A DNA stretch of 7,181 bases from Halobacteriovoraceae bacterium (GTDB taxonomy: Bacteria > Bdellovibrionota > Bacteriovoracia > Bacteriovoracales > Bacteriovoracaceae), in NCBI GenBank assembly GCA_018663815.1, contig JABJPQ010000394.1:1-7181 (forward strand). Direction: 5' to 3'. The translations under genes were made by a program, and so were the position numbers. The notes under the pieces are model-generated. The model did not search any database. It saw only the letters and a list, made by a program, of their open reading frames with translations, and was not told the origin of the DNA. The stretch's first letter is position 1; each line of letters starts with the position of its first letter. Shown one piece after another: positions 1 to 6,051 of this stretch.

Positions 1-1
1 A

Positions 2-718
2 AAAAAAATTGATCTTACATCTGAGTTACATACTTATGACCTTATAATAGATTGTTCCGATAATTTTAAAACAAAATTTTCGTTGCATGATTTATGTTTT
101 CAAAATAAAAAAACACTTATTCAGGGCAGTATTCATAAATTTGAAGGACAAATTCAATTATTTAACTTTTCTAAAGACCTTGCACCTGAAAAACCATGTC
201 TTAGATGTCTATGGCCAAAAACACCAGCCAAGTCTTGCGTGCAAACCTGTAGTGAAGCCGGCGTCCTTGGTGTCGTTCCTGGAGTTATTGGGTCATTACA
301 AGCCGCGGAAGCAATCAAATTTTTACTCGAGTTACCCACATTAAATACAGGTGAAACATTAATTATTAATTTGTTTAATTTTTCAACCCAAAAAATTAAA
401 TGGTCTATAGATAAAAATTGCCCTTTATGTCAACAAAAAGATGTTTTATTAACAAACTTTTCTTACGGAGAATCTGTATTTGAAGTTTCTTTTCAAGAGC
501 TTGAAAAAAACGATTGTCACTTCATCGACCTAACCAAAGTACCTGATAGCCAAGTGCTAAAACAAATATCAAAAATAAACGATCAAGCTAAAATTATTCT
601 TTATTGCTATCATGGAGTAACAAGCCTTAAGAAAACTCACTCTTTGCGTTCCCAAGGGTTTAGTAATTGTTTTTCACTTAAAGGTGGCATAAACGAAAAT
701 GCCCAGTGCTTAAACTAG
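2..718 (+). CDS. moeB: MoeB/ThiF-type sulfur-carrier adenylyltransferase with C-terminal rhodanese domain (5'-partial)
   Basis: The reading frame is open from base 2 without a stop, so the start lies outside the window; an in-frame TTG at 83 is not the true start, because family-conserved sequence lies upstream of it. Seen: the DCSDNF motif at 50-67 (the Asp aligned with the ATP/Mg-contacting Asp of MoeB), then HKFEGQ, a CxxC pair (Cys codons 197 and 206) and a second CxxC pair (419 and 428) that together form the family zinc site, and TCSEAGVLG with the candidate E1 cysteine at 248-250, followed by GVIGSLQAAEAIK. The last 70 or so residues look like a rhodanese domain with active-loop CYHGVTS (Cys at 605-607) and the LKGGI end motif. 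Known for the family: it adenylates the C-terminal Gly-Gly of MoaD or ThiS, and the rhodanese half transfers sulfur (compare MOCS3, Uba4, MoeZ). Adjacent modABC favours a molybdopterin role, but ThiF cannot be excluded. The N-terminal nucleotide-binding loop is off-window. Confidence 0.88.
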   Translation, partial: KKIDLTSELHTYDLIIDCSDNFKTKFSLHDLCFQNKKTLIQGSIHKFEGQIQLFNFSKDLAPEKPCLRCLWPKTPAKSCVQTCSEAGVLGVVPGVIGSLQAAEAIKFLLELPTLNTGETLIINLFNFSTQKIKWSIDKNCPLCQQKDVLLTNFSYGESVFEVSFQELEKNDCHFIDLTKVPDSQVLKQISKINDQAKIILYCYHGVTSLKKTHSLRSQGFSNCFSLKGGINENAQCLN

Positions 719-1771
719 ATTGATCGCTTTTACCTGTGCAAATACTTGTTGCCCCTTTGCCAAGTTAAGATTAGAAAAAGATTTTTTTGTGATTTTTGCA
801 ATCAGCTTAATTTGGGTTTCAACAATAATGAGATCGATATAAACTTGTTCCCTAATTATTTCATGATTTATAATTTCAACTTTAAAAATATTTAAGATAC
901 TTGAATTAGTGTCTTTCACTTTAGTCAAACTAATATTATTTGCCATTATTTTAAAATTAATAAAGCTGTTAGTTTCCATCGTTCCCGGAATCAAAAAATC
1001 CACTCCTTCAACTTCAACCGTTGCAAGATAAAATTCCTGATCATAACTTTTAACAAAACCTCTTACTGCAATTGCTTTCTCTCCAAGATCAAAAGAGCAG
1101 AGTCGATCCATTGCTTTTTCTATGGGTATCACTTTGCTCAAAATACCATGCTCCATAAATCCAATATTATCGGCCAGGCGTAAAACTTCATCCACACTGT
1201 GAGTTACGTAAATAAATGGAATTTTTATCTTCGTTTTCAGTTCAAATAATATATTCAGTATTTCTTTTTTTGATTTATTATCCAAAGAAGCTAAAGGCTC
1301 ATCAAGTAGTAAAACCTTAGGTGTCCCTAACATGGCCCTAATTATAGCCACTTTTTGTTTTTCCCCACCCGAAAGATTAATTGATTTTTTGGACATTAAA
1401 TCCGAAATGTTAAATTGCGCTACTAAATCCTGAAGTTGAATAAGGCTTGCTCCCGATTTATTTTCACAGGCATATGTTAAGTTTTGCTCTACCGTCATTG
1501 TTGCAAACAACATTGAATCTTGAAAAACATAGCCCATGGACCGCTTATGTGTTTTTAGAAATATTTTCTCAGCAGTGTTCTGCCAAAATTCACCTTGAAT
1601 TGAAATCACACCATGTGAGTCATAGATTCCTGCAATACAATTAAGAATTGAAGTTTTACCACTTCCTGAAGCTCCAAAAAGAACCGTTACTCCTTGGTTT
1701 GGAACGGTAACATCCACATTTATGGTTAAACCTTTAAGCTCTTTTTTAAAATGTAGATTTGTTTTACACAT
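710..1771 (-). CDS. modC: Molybdate ABC transporter ATP-binding protein ModC
   Basis: This is the ATPase that powers molybdate import through ModB on the inner face of the cytoplasmic membrane. The 353-residue protein is full length (E. coli ModC is about 352). Seen: Walker A GASGSGKT at residues 33-40, Q-loop Gln84 in GYVFQD, signature LSGGE at 133-137, Walker B VLLLDE at 153-158, D-loop SLD, and switch histidine His191 in VTHS. After about residue 230 comes a beta-rich C-terminal region ending in a MOP/TOBE-type domain (about 275-353, with IMANNISL and a VKAINLV end), which in ModC proteins binds oxyanion and separates them from most other importers. The ATG start overlaps the modB stop by 8 bp, implying translational coupling; no Shine-Dalgarno sequence is visible. 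The 3' end overlaps the convergent moeB-like gene by 9 bp. Sulfate (CysA) or generic MOP-type ATPases are less likely, given the full modABC set. Confidence 0.95.
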   Translation of the reverse strand: MCKTNLHFKKELKGLTINVDVTVPNQGVTVLFGASGSGKTSILNCIAGIYDSHGVISIQGEFWQNTAEKIFLKTHKRSMGYVFQDSMLFATMTVEQNLTYACENKSGASLIQLQDLVAQFNISDLMSKKSINLSGGEKQKVAIIRAMLGTPKVLLLDEPLASLDNKSKKEILNILFELKTKIKIPFIYVTHSVDEVLRLADNIGFMEHGILSKVIPIEKAMDRLCSFDLGEKAIAVRGFVKSYDQEFYLATVEVEGVDFLIPGTMETNSFINFKIMANNISLTKVKDTNSSILNIFKVEIINHEIIREQVYIDLIIVETQIKLIAKITKKSFSNLNLAKGQQVFAQVKAINLV

Positions 1772-2432
1772 ATCGAATCTTAGTTTTTTTTCGTGTGATA
1801 TACATCGGCAATAATATTAAAAATGAGAAAACGAGTAGTATAAACGACATCATATGAGCTTGCTGATATTCAAGTGCCTCTACATGATCATAAATTAAAA
1901 CCGATAAAACTTGCGTCTCACCTGGAATATTTCCACCAATCATTAAAACCACACCAAACTCACCAATCGTGTGAGCAAAGCCTAAAATCATCGATGTTAC
2001 CAAACCATGCCAAGACAAGGGTAATACTATATTTCTAAAAGTAACTAATGGTGTTGCTCCTAGAGTATAACTAGCTTGCAAAATTTTTTGATCAATTGAT
2101 TCAAAAGTGCTTTGTATGGGACCAACAACAAAGGGAATTGAATAAATAACTGAACCAATGACAAGACCCTGGAACGTAAATGCAAATGACCCAAGGCCCA
2201 ACGATGTTGTCATTTGGCCAATAAATCCATCTGAGCCCATCGTAACCAATAAATAAAACCCCAAAATAGAAGGTGGAAGTACCAATGGAACTGAAACAAG
2301 TGTCCCGACCAAGGTTCTCAAAAAAGATTCACCTCGAGCTAGCCACCAAGCAAGGGGAACACCTATTAGCATTAAAATAATCGTGCTTACCAATGCCAAC
2401 TTTAATGTGAGCCAAACTGCTGTATAGTCCAT
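1764..2432 (-). CDS. modB: Molybdate ABC transporter permease ModB
   Basis: This integral inner-membrane protein forms the molybdate channel as a homodimer with ModC. From ATG 2432 it has 222 residues, close to E. coli ModB (229). Seen: five hydrophobic segments at about residues 7-27, 41-65, 86-106, 143-166 and 194-212; the cytoplasmic EAA loop for ModC contact at about 120-138 (ASYTLGA...LP); and the ModB-typical GEFGVVLMIGGNIPGETQV stretch beginning at 157. A GTG at 2447 would add five residues (VLNKS, first read as Met). ATG 2432 is preferred because the protein then aligns from its first residues with known ModB, but neither start has a clear Shine-Dalgarno sequence. It lies 37 bp after modA (22 bp if GTG is used) and overlaps modC by 8 bp, so the three genes form one transcription unit. 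Related sulfate and tungstate permeases share the fold; the neighbours support molybdate. Confidence 0.95.
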   Translation of the reverse strand: MDYTAVWLTLKLALVSTIILMLIGVPLAWWLARGESFLRTLVGTLVSVPLVLPPSILGFYLLVTMGSDGFIGQMTTSLGLGSFAFTFQGLVIGSVIYSIPFVVGPIQSTFESIDQKILQASYTLGATPLVTFRNIVLPLSWHGLVTSMILGFAHTIGEFGVVLMIGGNIPGETQVLSVLIYDHVEALEYQQAHMMSFILLVFSFLILLPMYITRKKTKIRYV

Positions 2433-2469
2433 GCTTTTATTTAGCACAAAATTAATTCACAACCAATAA

Positions 2470-3198
2470 TTACTTATTGTATCCACTCATTTCAATCAAT
2501 TTTTGAATTTTTGACTCTTGTATAAAGCTCAAAAATTGTTGACAAACTTTAAGTTTTTGGCTTTTTGCAATAATTACCATTTCCTGTTTAATGGGACTAT
2601 AGAATGATTTTGGGATTATCCAATACTCTTTGGGATTAATCTTACTTTGTAAAAGCAAAGAAAGAGGGACAAATCCGATATCAACGTTCTTAGTATTAAC
2701 AAAACTGTAGGCTTGAGATGCATTTTCAGCGACAACAATATTTTTCTTTTTGTAAATTTTTTTTGCTCTTAAAAATTGTTTAGCTGCTATTCCATATGGT
2801 GCATGTTTTGGATTTGCAATGGCTATACTTTTTGCTTCCTCCACAAGTCCTTCTATTCCTATAGCTTCTGTTTTGTTTGACCAAGCAACTAAAGATCCAC
2901 GTGCGTAAACAAACCGACTTGCTTCCAATGCTTTTCCAGTACTTATGAGTCGAGATGTTTTAACCGTATCAGCCGATAAAAAAATATCAAATGGAGCACC
3001 ATTAGTGATCATACTATATAGCTTTCCACTTGAGCCTGAAGTAAGCTTTACGCTATTTTTTGTTTTAGCTTCATACAATTTTGCTATTTTTTTTAGAATG
3101 GGAGTAAAGTTTGATGCGACAGCAATTTTAATTTCTACTGCTGATATACTACTGGTAAATATTATCCATAAACTTAATAAGAAAAAAACTTTTTTCAT
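2470..3198 (-). CDS. modA: Molybdate-binding periplasmic protein ModA
   Basis: This is the extracytoplasmic receptor that captures molybdate (and usually tungstate) and delivers it to ModB. It has 242 residues. A Sec signal peptide is clear: MKK, a hydrophobic core at about 4-18, and likely cleavage after SISA (residue 20). There is no lipobox Cys, so a soluble periplasmic protein is expected. Mature motifs: VASNF at 27-31 (Ser/Asn of the first oxyanion contact), SGSSGKLY at 54-61 (second serine contact), then GAPFDIFLSAD and, near the C-terminus, SFYSPIKQEMVI and a terminal MSGYNK, all typical of ModA. The ASNF form resembles the ModA subgroup with Asn in the first ligand loop rather than the E. 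coli AASL form. It starts 30 bp after ychF with no evident Shine-Dalgarno sequence or independent promoter, and is followed by modB and modC. Confidence 0.93.
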   Translation of the reverse strand: MKKVFFLLSLWIIFTSSISAVEIKIAVASNFTPILKKIAKLYEAKTKNSVKLTSGSSGKLYSMITNGAPFDIFLSADTVKTSRLISTGKALEASRFVYARGSLVAWSNKTEAIGIEGLVEEAKSIAIANPKHAPYGIAAKQFLRAKKIYKKKNIVVAENASQAYSFVNTKNVDIGFVPLSLLLQSKINPKEYWIIPKSFYSPIKQEMVIIAKSQKLKVCQQFLSFIQESKIQKLIEMSGYNK

Positions 3199-3206
3199 TT
3201 TTATAT

Positions 3207-3224
3207 AACTTAGACAGGCAAGTT
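3207..3224 (-). repeat. Short inverted repeat in the ychF-modA gap
   Basis: On the minus strand AACTT and AAGTT flank an 8-base loop. The stem is only 5 bp and AT-rich, and no U-run follows, so it is not a convincing terminator. It ends 8 bases before the modA ATG, where a ribosome site would normally lie. It may be chance, an mRNA hairpin or a weak operator. Confidence 0.3.
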
Positions 3225-3228
3225 CATT

Positions 3229-4338
3229 TTAAACATTAAACCTAAAATGCATAATATCACCATCTTTAACTACGTATTCTTTTCCTTCAATCCGAAATTT
3301 ACCAGCTTCTTTTAGTTTTGGTTCTGACTGATGCACAAAGAGATCTTCACAATGATAAACTTCTGCCTTAATAAAACCTTTTTCAAAGTCGGTATGAATG
3401 ATCCCCGCACATTGAGGAGCTTTATATCCATCATCAAAAGTCCAAGCGCGAACTTCTTTTTCACCCGCAGTAAAGTAGGTCTTAAGTCCTAGTAATTCAT
3501 AACCTGCCTTAACTAAAACATCGAGGCCAGATTCCTTAAGTCCCATATCACTTAGAAATTCTTTTTTTTCTTCAATTGTTTCTAGTTGCGATATTTCAGA
3601 TTCAATTTTACCACAAATTTTTATAACTTTAGCACCTTCTTTTTTAGCTACATCTTTAACCGTTTTTACTAACTCATTATCTTCAGCTATTGAGTCTTCA
3701 TCCACATTACAAACAAATAACATTTCTTTAAGTGTTATTAAGTGGAGATCCTGAATCGCTTCTTTTTGCTCTTCATCCATCTCAACTTGCCTCGCAGGAA
3801 CACCGTCTTCTAGTGCGATCTTTAAGCGTTCTAAAACAGGGTGAGATATTTCAGCTTGAGCTTTGGCATTTTTATCGTGTGACTTTAAAGCTTTACCAAT
3901 ATTTTTTAGTCTTTTTTCTACTGTTTCTAAATCCGCAAATGCTAATTCAATATTAATAACCTCAATGTCTGATATAGGATCCACTTTTCCGGCTACATGA
4001 ACGACATCTGTATCTTCAAAACATCTTACAACATGTGCGATAGCGCTCACTTGACGAATATGACCTAGAAATTGATTACCTAGGCCTTCACCCTTAGAGG
4101 CTCCAGCCACTAAACCAGCAATATCAACAAACTCCATAACTGCAGGAATAACTTTTTGTGGTTTAACAAATGAAGTAATTTTATCCAGCCTTACGTCAGG
4201 AACCTGAACAATTCCAACATTTGGTTCAATAGTACAAAATGGATAATTAGCAGCTTCAGCAGGAGCGCTTGTTATTGCCTGAAAAATAGTTGATTTTCCA
4301 ACGTTAGGTAATCCAACAATTCCAACATTTAATGCCAT
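3229..4338 (-). CDS. ychF: Redox-regulated ribosome-binding ATPase YchF (Obg/OLA1 family)
   Basis: This is a universal P-loop nucleotidase of the Obg family that prefers ATP, binds ribosomes and is linked to translation and oxidative-stress control. From ATG 4338 it has 369 residues, close to the usual 363. Seen: G1 loop GLPNVGKST at residues 9-17, G3 DIAGLV at 72-77 followed by the GASKGEGLGNQFL loop, the altered G4 motif NVDE at 211-214 (in place of NKxD, which explains ATP preference in the family), a charged helical coiled-coil insertion between about 130 and 200, and a C-terminal TGS domain from about 283 with KAPQCAGIIHTDFEKGFIKAEV and ending MHFRFNV. An upstream in-frame ATG at 4344 is rejected because the GGAG at 4346-4349 would touch it, whereas it lies 7 nt from ATG 4338, giving the typical N-terminus MALNVGIVG. 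It lies 13 bp after pth, in the classic pth-ychF pairing. Confidence 0.97.
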   Translation of the reverse strand: MALNVGIVGLPNVGKSTIFQAITSAPAEAANYPFCTIEPNVGIVQVPDVRLDKITSFVKPQKVIPAVMEFVDIAGLVAGASKGEGLGNQFLGHIRQVSAIAHVVRCFEDTDVVHVAGKVDPISDIEVINIELAFADLETVEKRLKNIGKALKSHDKNAKAQAEISHPVLERLKIALEDGVPARQVEMDEEQKEAIQDLHLITLKEMLFVCNVDEDSIAEDNELVKTVKDVAKKEGAKVIKICGKIESEISQLETIEEKKEFLSDMGLKESGLDVLVKAGYELLGLKTYFTAGEKEVRAWTFDDGYKAPQCAGIIHTDFEKGFIKAEVYHCEDLFVHQSEPKLKEAGKFRIEGKEYVVKDGDIMHFRFNV

Positions 4339-4345
4339 ATTCATT

Positions 4346-4349
4346 CTCC
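4346..4349 (-). promoter_or_regulatory. Ribosome binding site of ychF
   Basis: GGAG on the minus strand lies 7 nt before the ATG at 4338 but only 1 nt before the upstream ATG at 4344. It sits in the 13-bp gap between the pth stop and ychF and decides the start choice. Confidence 0.75.
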
Positions 4350-4351
4350 AA

Positions 4352-4930
4352 TTAATTAAGTGCTAAAAAATCTTTTTTATTATATTCCGTAGAGGCTTTT
4401 TTAAAGCCTTCATTTAGAAATAAATCTAATGCTTCATTTCCTTTTTGCATAACAATCTCTAACTCAGTATTCATCGCTACAGGAATTTTAGATAACACCC
4501 AATTAGATACACTACCTTTACTAGGACGTCCAATACCTATCCGCAGGCGGAAAAAATCTTGCGTTCCCATATGCTGTGTAATGGACTTTAAGCCATTATG
4601 CCCAGCAAGCCCGCCACCTTTTTTAAAGTGGATTTGACCAAATGGCAAATCAAGCTCATCTTGAACAACTAGAATTTCAGAAGGTAAAATCTTAAAAAAC
4701 TGACATAAAGGCTGAACACTTTCACCACTTAAATTCATATATGTTTGAGGTTTTAAAATATACACTTTTCCACAACCAGGATTAAAATCTGTGTACTCAC
4801 CTTTAAACTTTGATTTCCAATTGCTACTTTGTGTTTTTGGATGTGTATCAACTAAAGTCCAAGCAATATTATGCCTTGTTAGCTCATATTCTAATCCAGG
4901 ATTTCCAAGGGCCACAATTAGTTTAATCAT
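4352..4930 (-). CDS. pth: Peptidyl-tRNA hydrolase
   Basis: This cytoplasmic esterase cleaves peptidyl-tRNA that has dropped off ribosomes, recycling tRNA; it is essential in most bacteria. It has 192 residues, the usual Pth length. Seen: the N-terminal LIVALGNPGLEYELTRHN with Asn10 and catalytic His20, the MNLSG loop with Asn66, the QDELDLP motif with Asp91 (partner of the catalytic His), and GGGLAGHNGLKS with Asn112; these match E. coli Asn10, His20, Asn68, Asp93 and Asn114. FRLRIGIGRP follows, as expected. The residue before the DELDLP Asp is Gln rather than the common His, a mild variation. The ATG begins 1 nt after the prs stop (TAG, one base, ATG) and has no Shine-Dalgarno sequence, so it is probably translated by coupling to prs. 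In many proteobacteria rplY sits between prs and pth; here it is absent. Confidence 0.97.
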   Translation of the reverse strand: MIKLIVALGNPGLEYELTRHNIAWTLVDTHPKTQSSNWKSKFKGEYTDFNPGCGKVYILKPQTYMNLSGESVQPLCQFFKILPSEILVVQDELDLPFGQIHFKKGGGLAGHNGLKSITQHMGTQDFFRLRIGIGRPSKGSVSNWVLSKIPVAMNTELEIVMQKGNEALDLFLNEGFKKASTEYNKKDFLALN

Positions 4931-4931
4931 A

Positions 4932-5876
4932 CTATGTAAATAATGAGCTTACAGAATCATGATTAAATGTTCTGTGAATGGCTTTCGATAATATTTCGGC
5001 AGTCGATAAAACTTTAATTTTTTCAACTTGTTTAAGTTCTGAAGTTAAAGGGATTGTATCCGTCACGATAACAGCCTCCAGTTCTTCACAGCCCGCAATT
5101 CTTTGTGCAGCAGGTCCACTAAAAACACCATGGGTTGCGAAAGAATAAATCTTTTGAGCACCATGTTCTTTTAGAGTTCTAGCAGCTTCAATCAAAGTAC
5201 CGGCAGTATCAATCATATCATCTACAATAATAACGTCCTTTCCACTTACATCACCAACAATATTCATTGCCTTTGCGACATTTGGTCCGGTTCTACGCTT
5301 ATCAATCATAGCTATATCTTTATCCAGTTTTTTTGCATACCAACGAACTCTCTCCACTCCTCCAGCATCAGGAGACACTAAAGCAAGGTTTCCAAGATCA
5401 ATGTTCATTTTCATATAGGTCAAAAAAACAGGTGAAGCATAAATATTATCGAAAGGAATATCAAAAAATCCTTGAATTTGCCCCGCATGAAGGTCCATAG
5501 TGATAACCCGAGAAGCCCCTGCAACAGTCACAAGGTCTGCAACTAACTTAGCTGAAATAGGTGTTCTTGGAATTGCTTTTCTATCTTGGCGCGAATAACC
5601 ATAATGAGGAACAACGGCCGTAATTGACATAGCAGAAGCTCTTTTAAGAGCATCGATTATTATCAATAATTCCATTAAGTTATCGTTCACTGGACTAGAA
5701 GTTGTTTGGATAACAAAAACATCTGCCCCTCGGACATTTTTCTCAATCTCGCAAAAGATTTCACCATTTGCAAATTTTTGTATTTGCGGATCCACCAAGG
5801 ACACATCCAAATAATCAGAAATTTGATTGGAAAGAGTTTTATTCGAGGTACCAGAGACCAAAACGATTCGTCTCAT
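4932..5876 (-). CDS. prs: Ribose-phosphate pyrophosphokinase (PRPP synthetase)
   Basis: This enzyme makes 5-phosphoribosyl 1-diphosphate from ribose 5-phosphate and ATP, feeding purine, pyrimidine, NAD, histidine and tryptophan synthesis in the cytoplasm. It has 314 residues, the standard length for class I enzymes. Seen: FANGE at 35-39 (ATP binding), TSSPVNDNLMELL from 59, the flexible-loop region PHYGYSRQDRK at 90-100, the signature DLHAGQIQGFF at 128-138, SPDAGG at 168-173, the catalytic-loop DKRR at 192-195, and the ribose-5-phosphate loop DDMIDTAGT at 219-227. The start is ATG 5876, 7 nt after AGGAG at 5884-5888; the TTG directly upstream (5877-5879) is in frame but less likely. It lies 18 bp from the 3' end of tRNA-Gln and is probably transcribed with it. 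Confidence 0.98.
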   Translation of the reverse strand: MRRIVLVSGTSNKTLSNQISDYLDVSLVDPQIQKFANGEIFCEIEKNVRGADVFVIQTTSSPVNDNLMELLIIIDALKRASAMSITAVVPHYGYSRQDRKAIPRTPISAKLVADLVTVAGASRVITMDLHAGQIQGFFDIPFDNIYASPVFLTYMKMNIDLGNLALVSPDAGGVERVRWYAKKLDKDIAMIDKRRTGPNVAKAMNIVGDVSGKDVIIVDDMIDTAGTLIEAARTLKEHGAQKIYSFATHGVFSGPAAQRIAGCEELEAVIVTDTIPLTSELKQVEKIKVLSTAEILSKAIHRTFNHDSVSSLFT

Positions 5877-5883
5877 CAAGAAA

Positions 5884-5888
5884 CTCCT
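5884..5888 (-). promoter_or_regulatory. Ribosome binding site of prs
   Basis: AGGAG on the minus strand, 7 nt before the ATG at 5876. It lies within the 18-nt spacer between the tRNA CCA end and prs, so a transcript cut at the tRNA 3' end would keep a complete ribosome site. This fixes the prs start as ATG rather than the adjacent TTG. Confidence 0.8.
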
Positions 5889-5894
5889 AGAAAG

Positions 5895-5969
5895 TGGCAG
5901 GGGTGGCAGGGATCGAACCTGCGCATCTCAGGATCAAAACCTGATGTCTTACCACTTGACGACACCCCT
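5895..5969 (-). tRNA. tRNA-Gln (anticodon UUG)
   Basis: A 75-nt cloverleaf can be folded by hand on the minus strand: acceptor AGGGGTG/CACCCCT (7 bp), D stem GTC/GAC with loop AAGTGGTAA, anticodon stem TCAGG/CCTGA with loop TTTTGAT (anticodon TTG at 5937-5935), variable loop GATGC, T stem GCAGG/CCTGC with loop TTCGATC, discriminator G and an encoded CCA. It reads Gln codons CAA and CAG. The first pair is A1-U72, whereas bacterial tRNA-Gln usually has U1-A72. It heads the prs-pth-ychF cluster, a position found in many proteobacteria, and is probably released from the shared transcript by RNase P and 3' processing. Confidence 0.96.
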
Positions 5970-5978
5970 ACGAGATTA

Positions 5979-6008
5979 ATTATACAAAATATACTTATGA
6001 GATCTTAA
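5979..6008 (-). promoter_or_regulatory. Putative sigma-70-type promoter for tRNA-Gln-prs operon
   Basis: A perfect -10 box TATAAT lies at 5979-5984 on the minus strand, with a 4-of-6 match to the -35 box (TTAAGA, 6003-6008) at 18-bp spacing. Transcription would start near 5971-5973, only 2 to 4 nt before the tRNA 5' end at 5969. A second TATAAT on the same strand near 6019-6026 has only a poor -35 and is a weaker candidate. Confidence 0.65.
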
Positions 6009-6010
6009 GT
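5993..6010 (-). repeat. Short inverted repeat overlapping the promoter -35 region
   Basis: ACTTA and TAAGT flank 8 bases containing most of the palindrome AGATCT. The site covers the proposed -35 box and upstream spacer. It could be a weak operator, but 5-bp AT-rich arms are easily found by chance in this composition. Confidence 0.25.
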
Positions 6011-6051
6011 TGGCAACAATTATATTAGGAGCTTAAAGAGTTTACACTGTC

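Noticed and set aside
686..703. GGCAT/ATGCC inverted repeat near the end of the moeB-like gene as a terminator
   Set aside because: The stem is only 5 bp with an 8-base loop, it lies inside coding sequence, and neither strand has a U-run after it.
83..718. TTG at 83 as the start of the moeB-like gene
   Set aside because: The frame is open to base 2 and encodes the conserved DLIIDCSDNF segment upstream of the TTG, so the gene is cut by the window edge.
3199..3228. Molybdenum-cofactor riboswitch upstream of modA
   Set aside because: The gap is only 30 bp, far too short for that aptamer, and ychF coding sequence directly precedes it.
3732..3956. Plus-strand open frame opposite ychF
   Set aside because: It is a shadow of the strongly conserved ychF gene, with no ribosome site or known motif.
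5706..6008. Plus-strand open frame opposite prs and tRNA-Gln
   Set aside because: It lies antisense to the conserved prs coding sequence and the tRNA and has no recognisable protein features.
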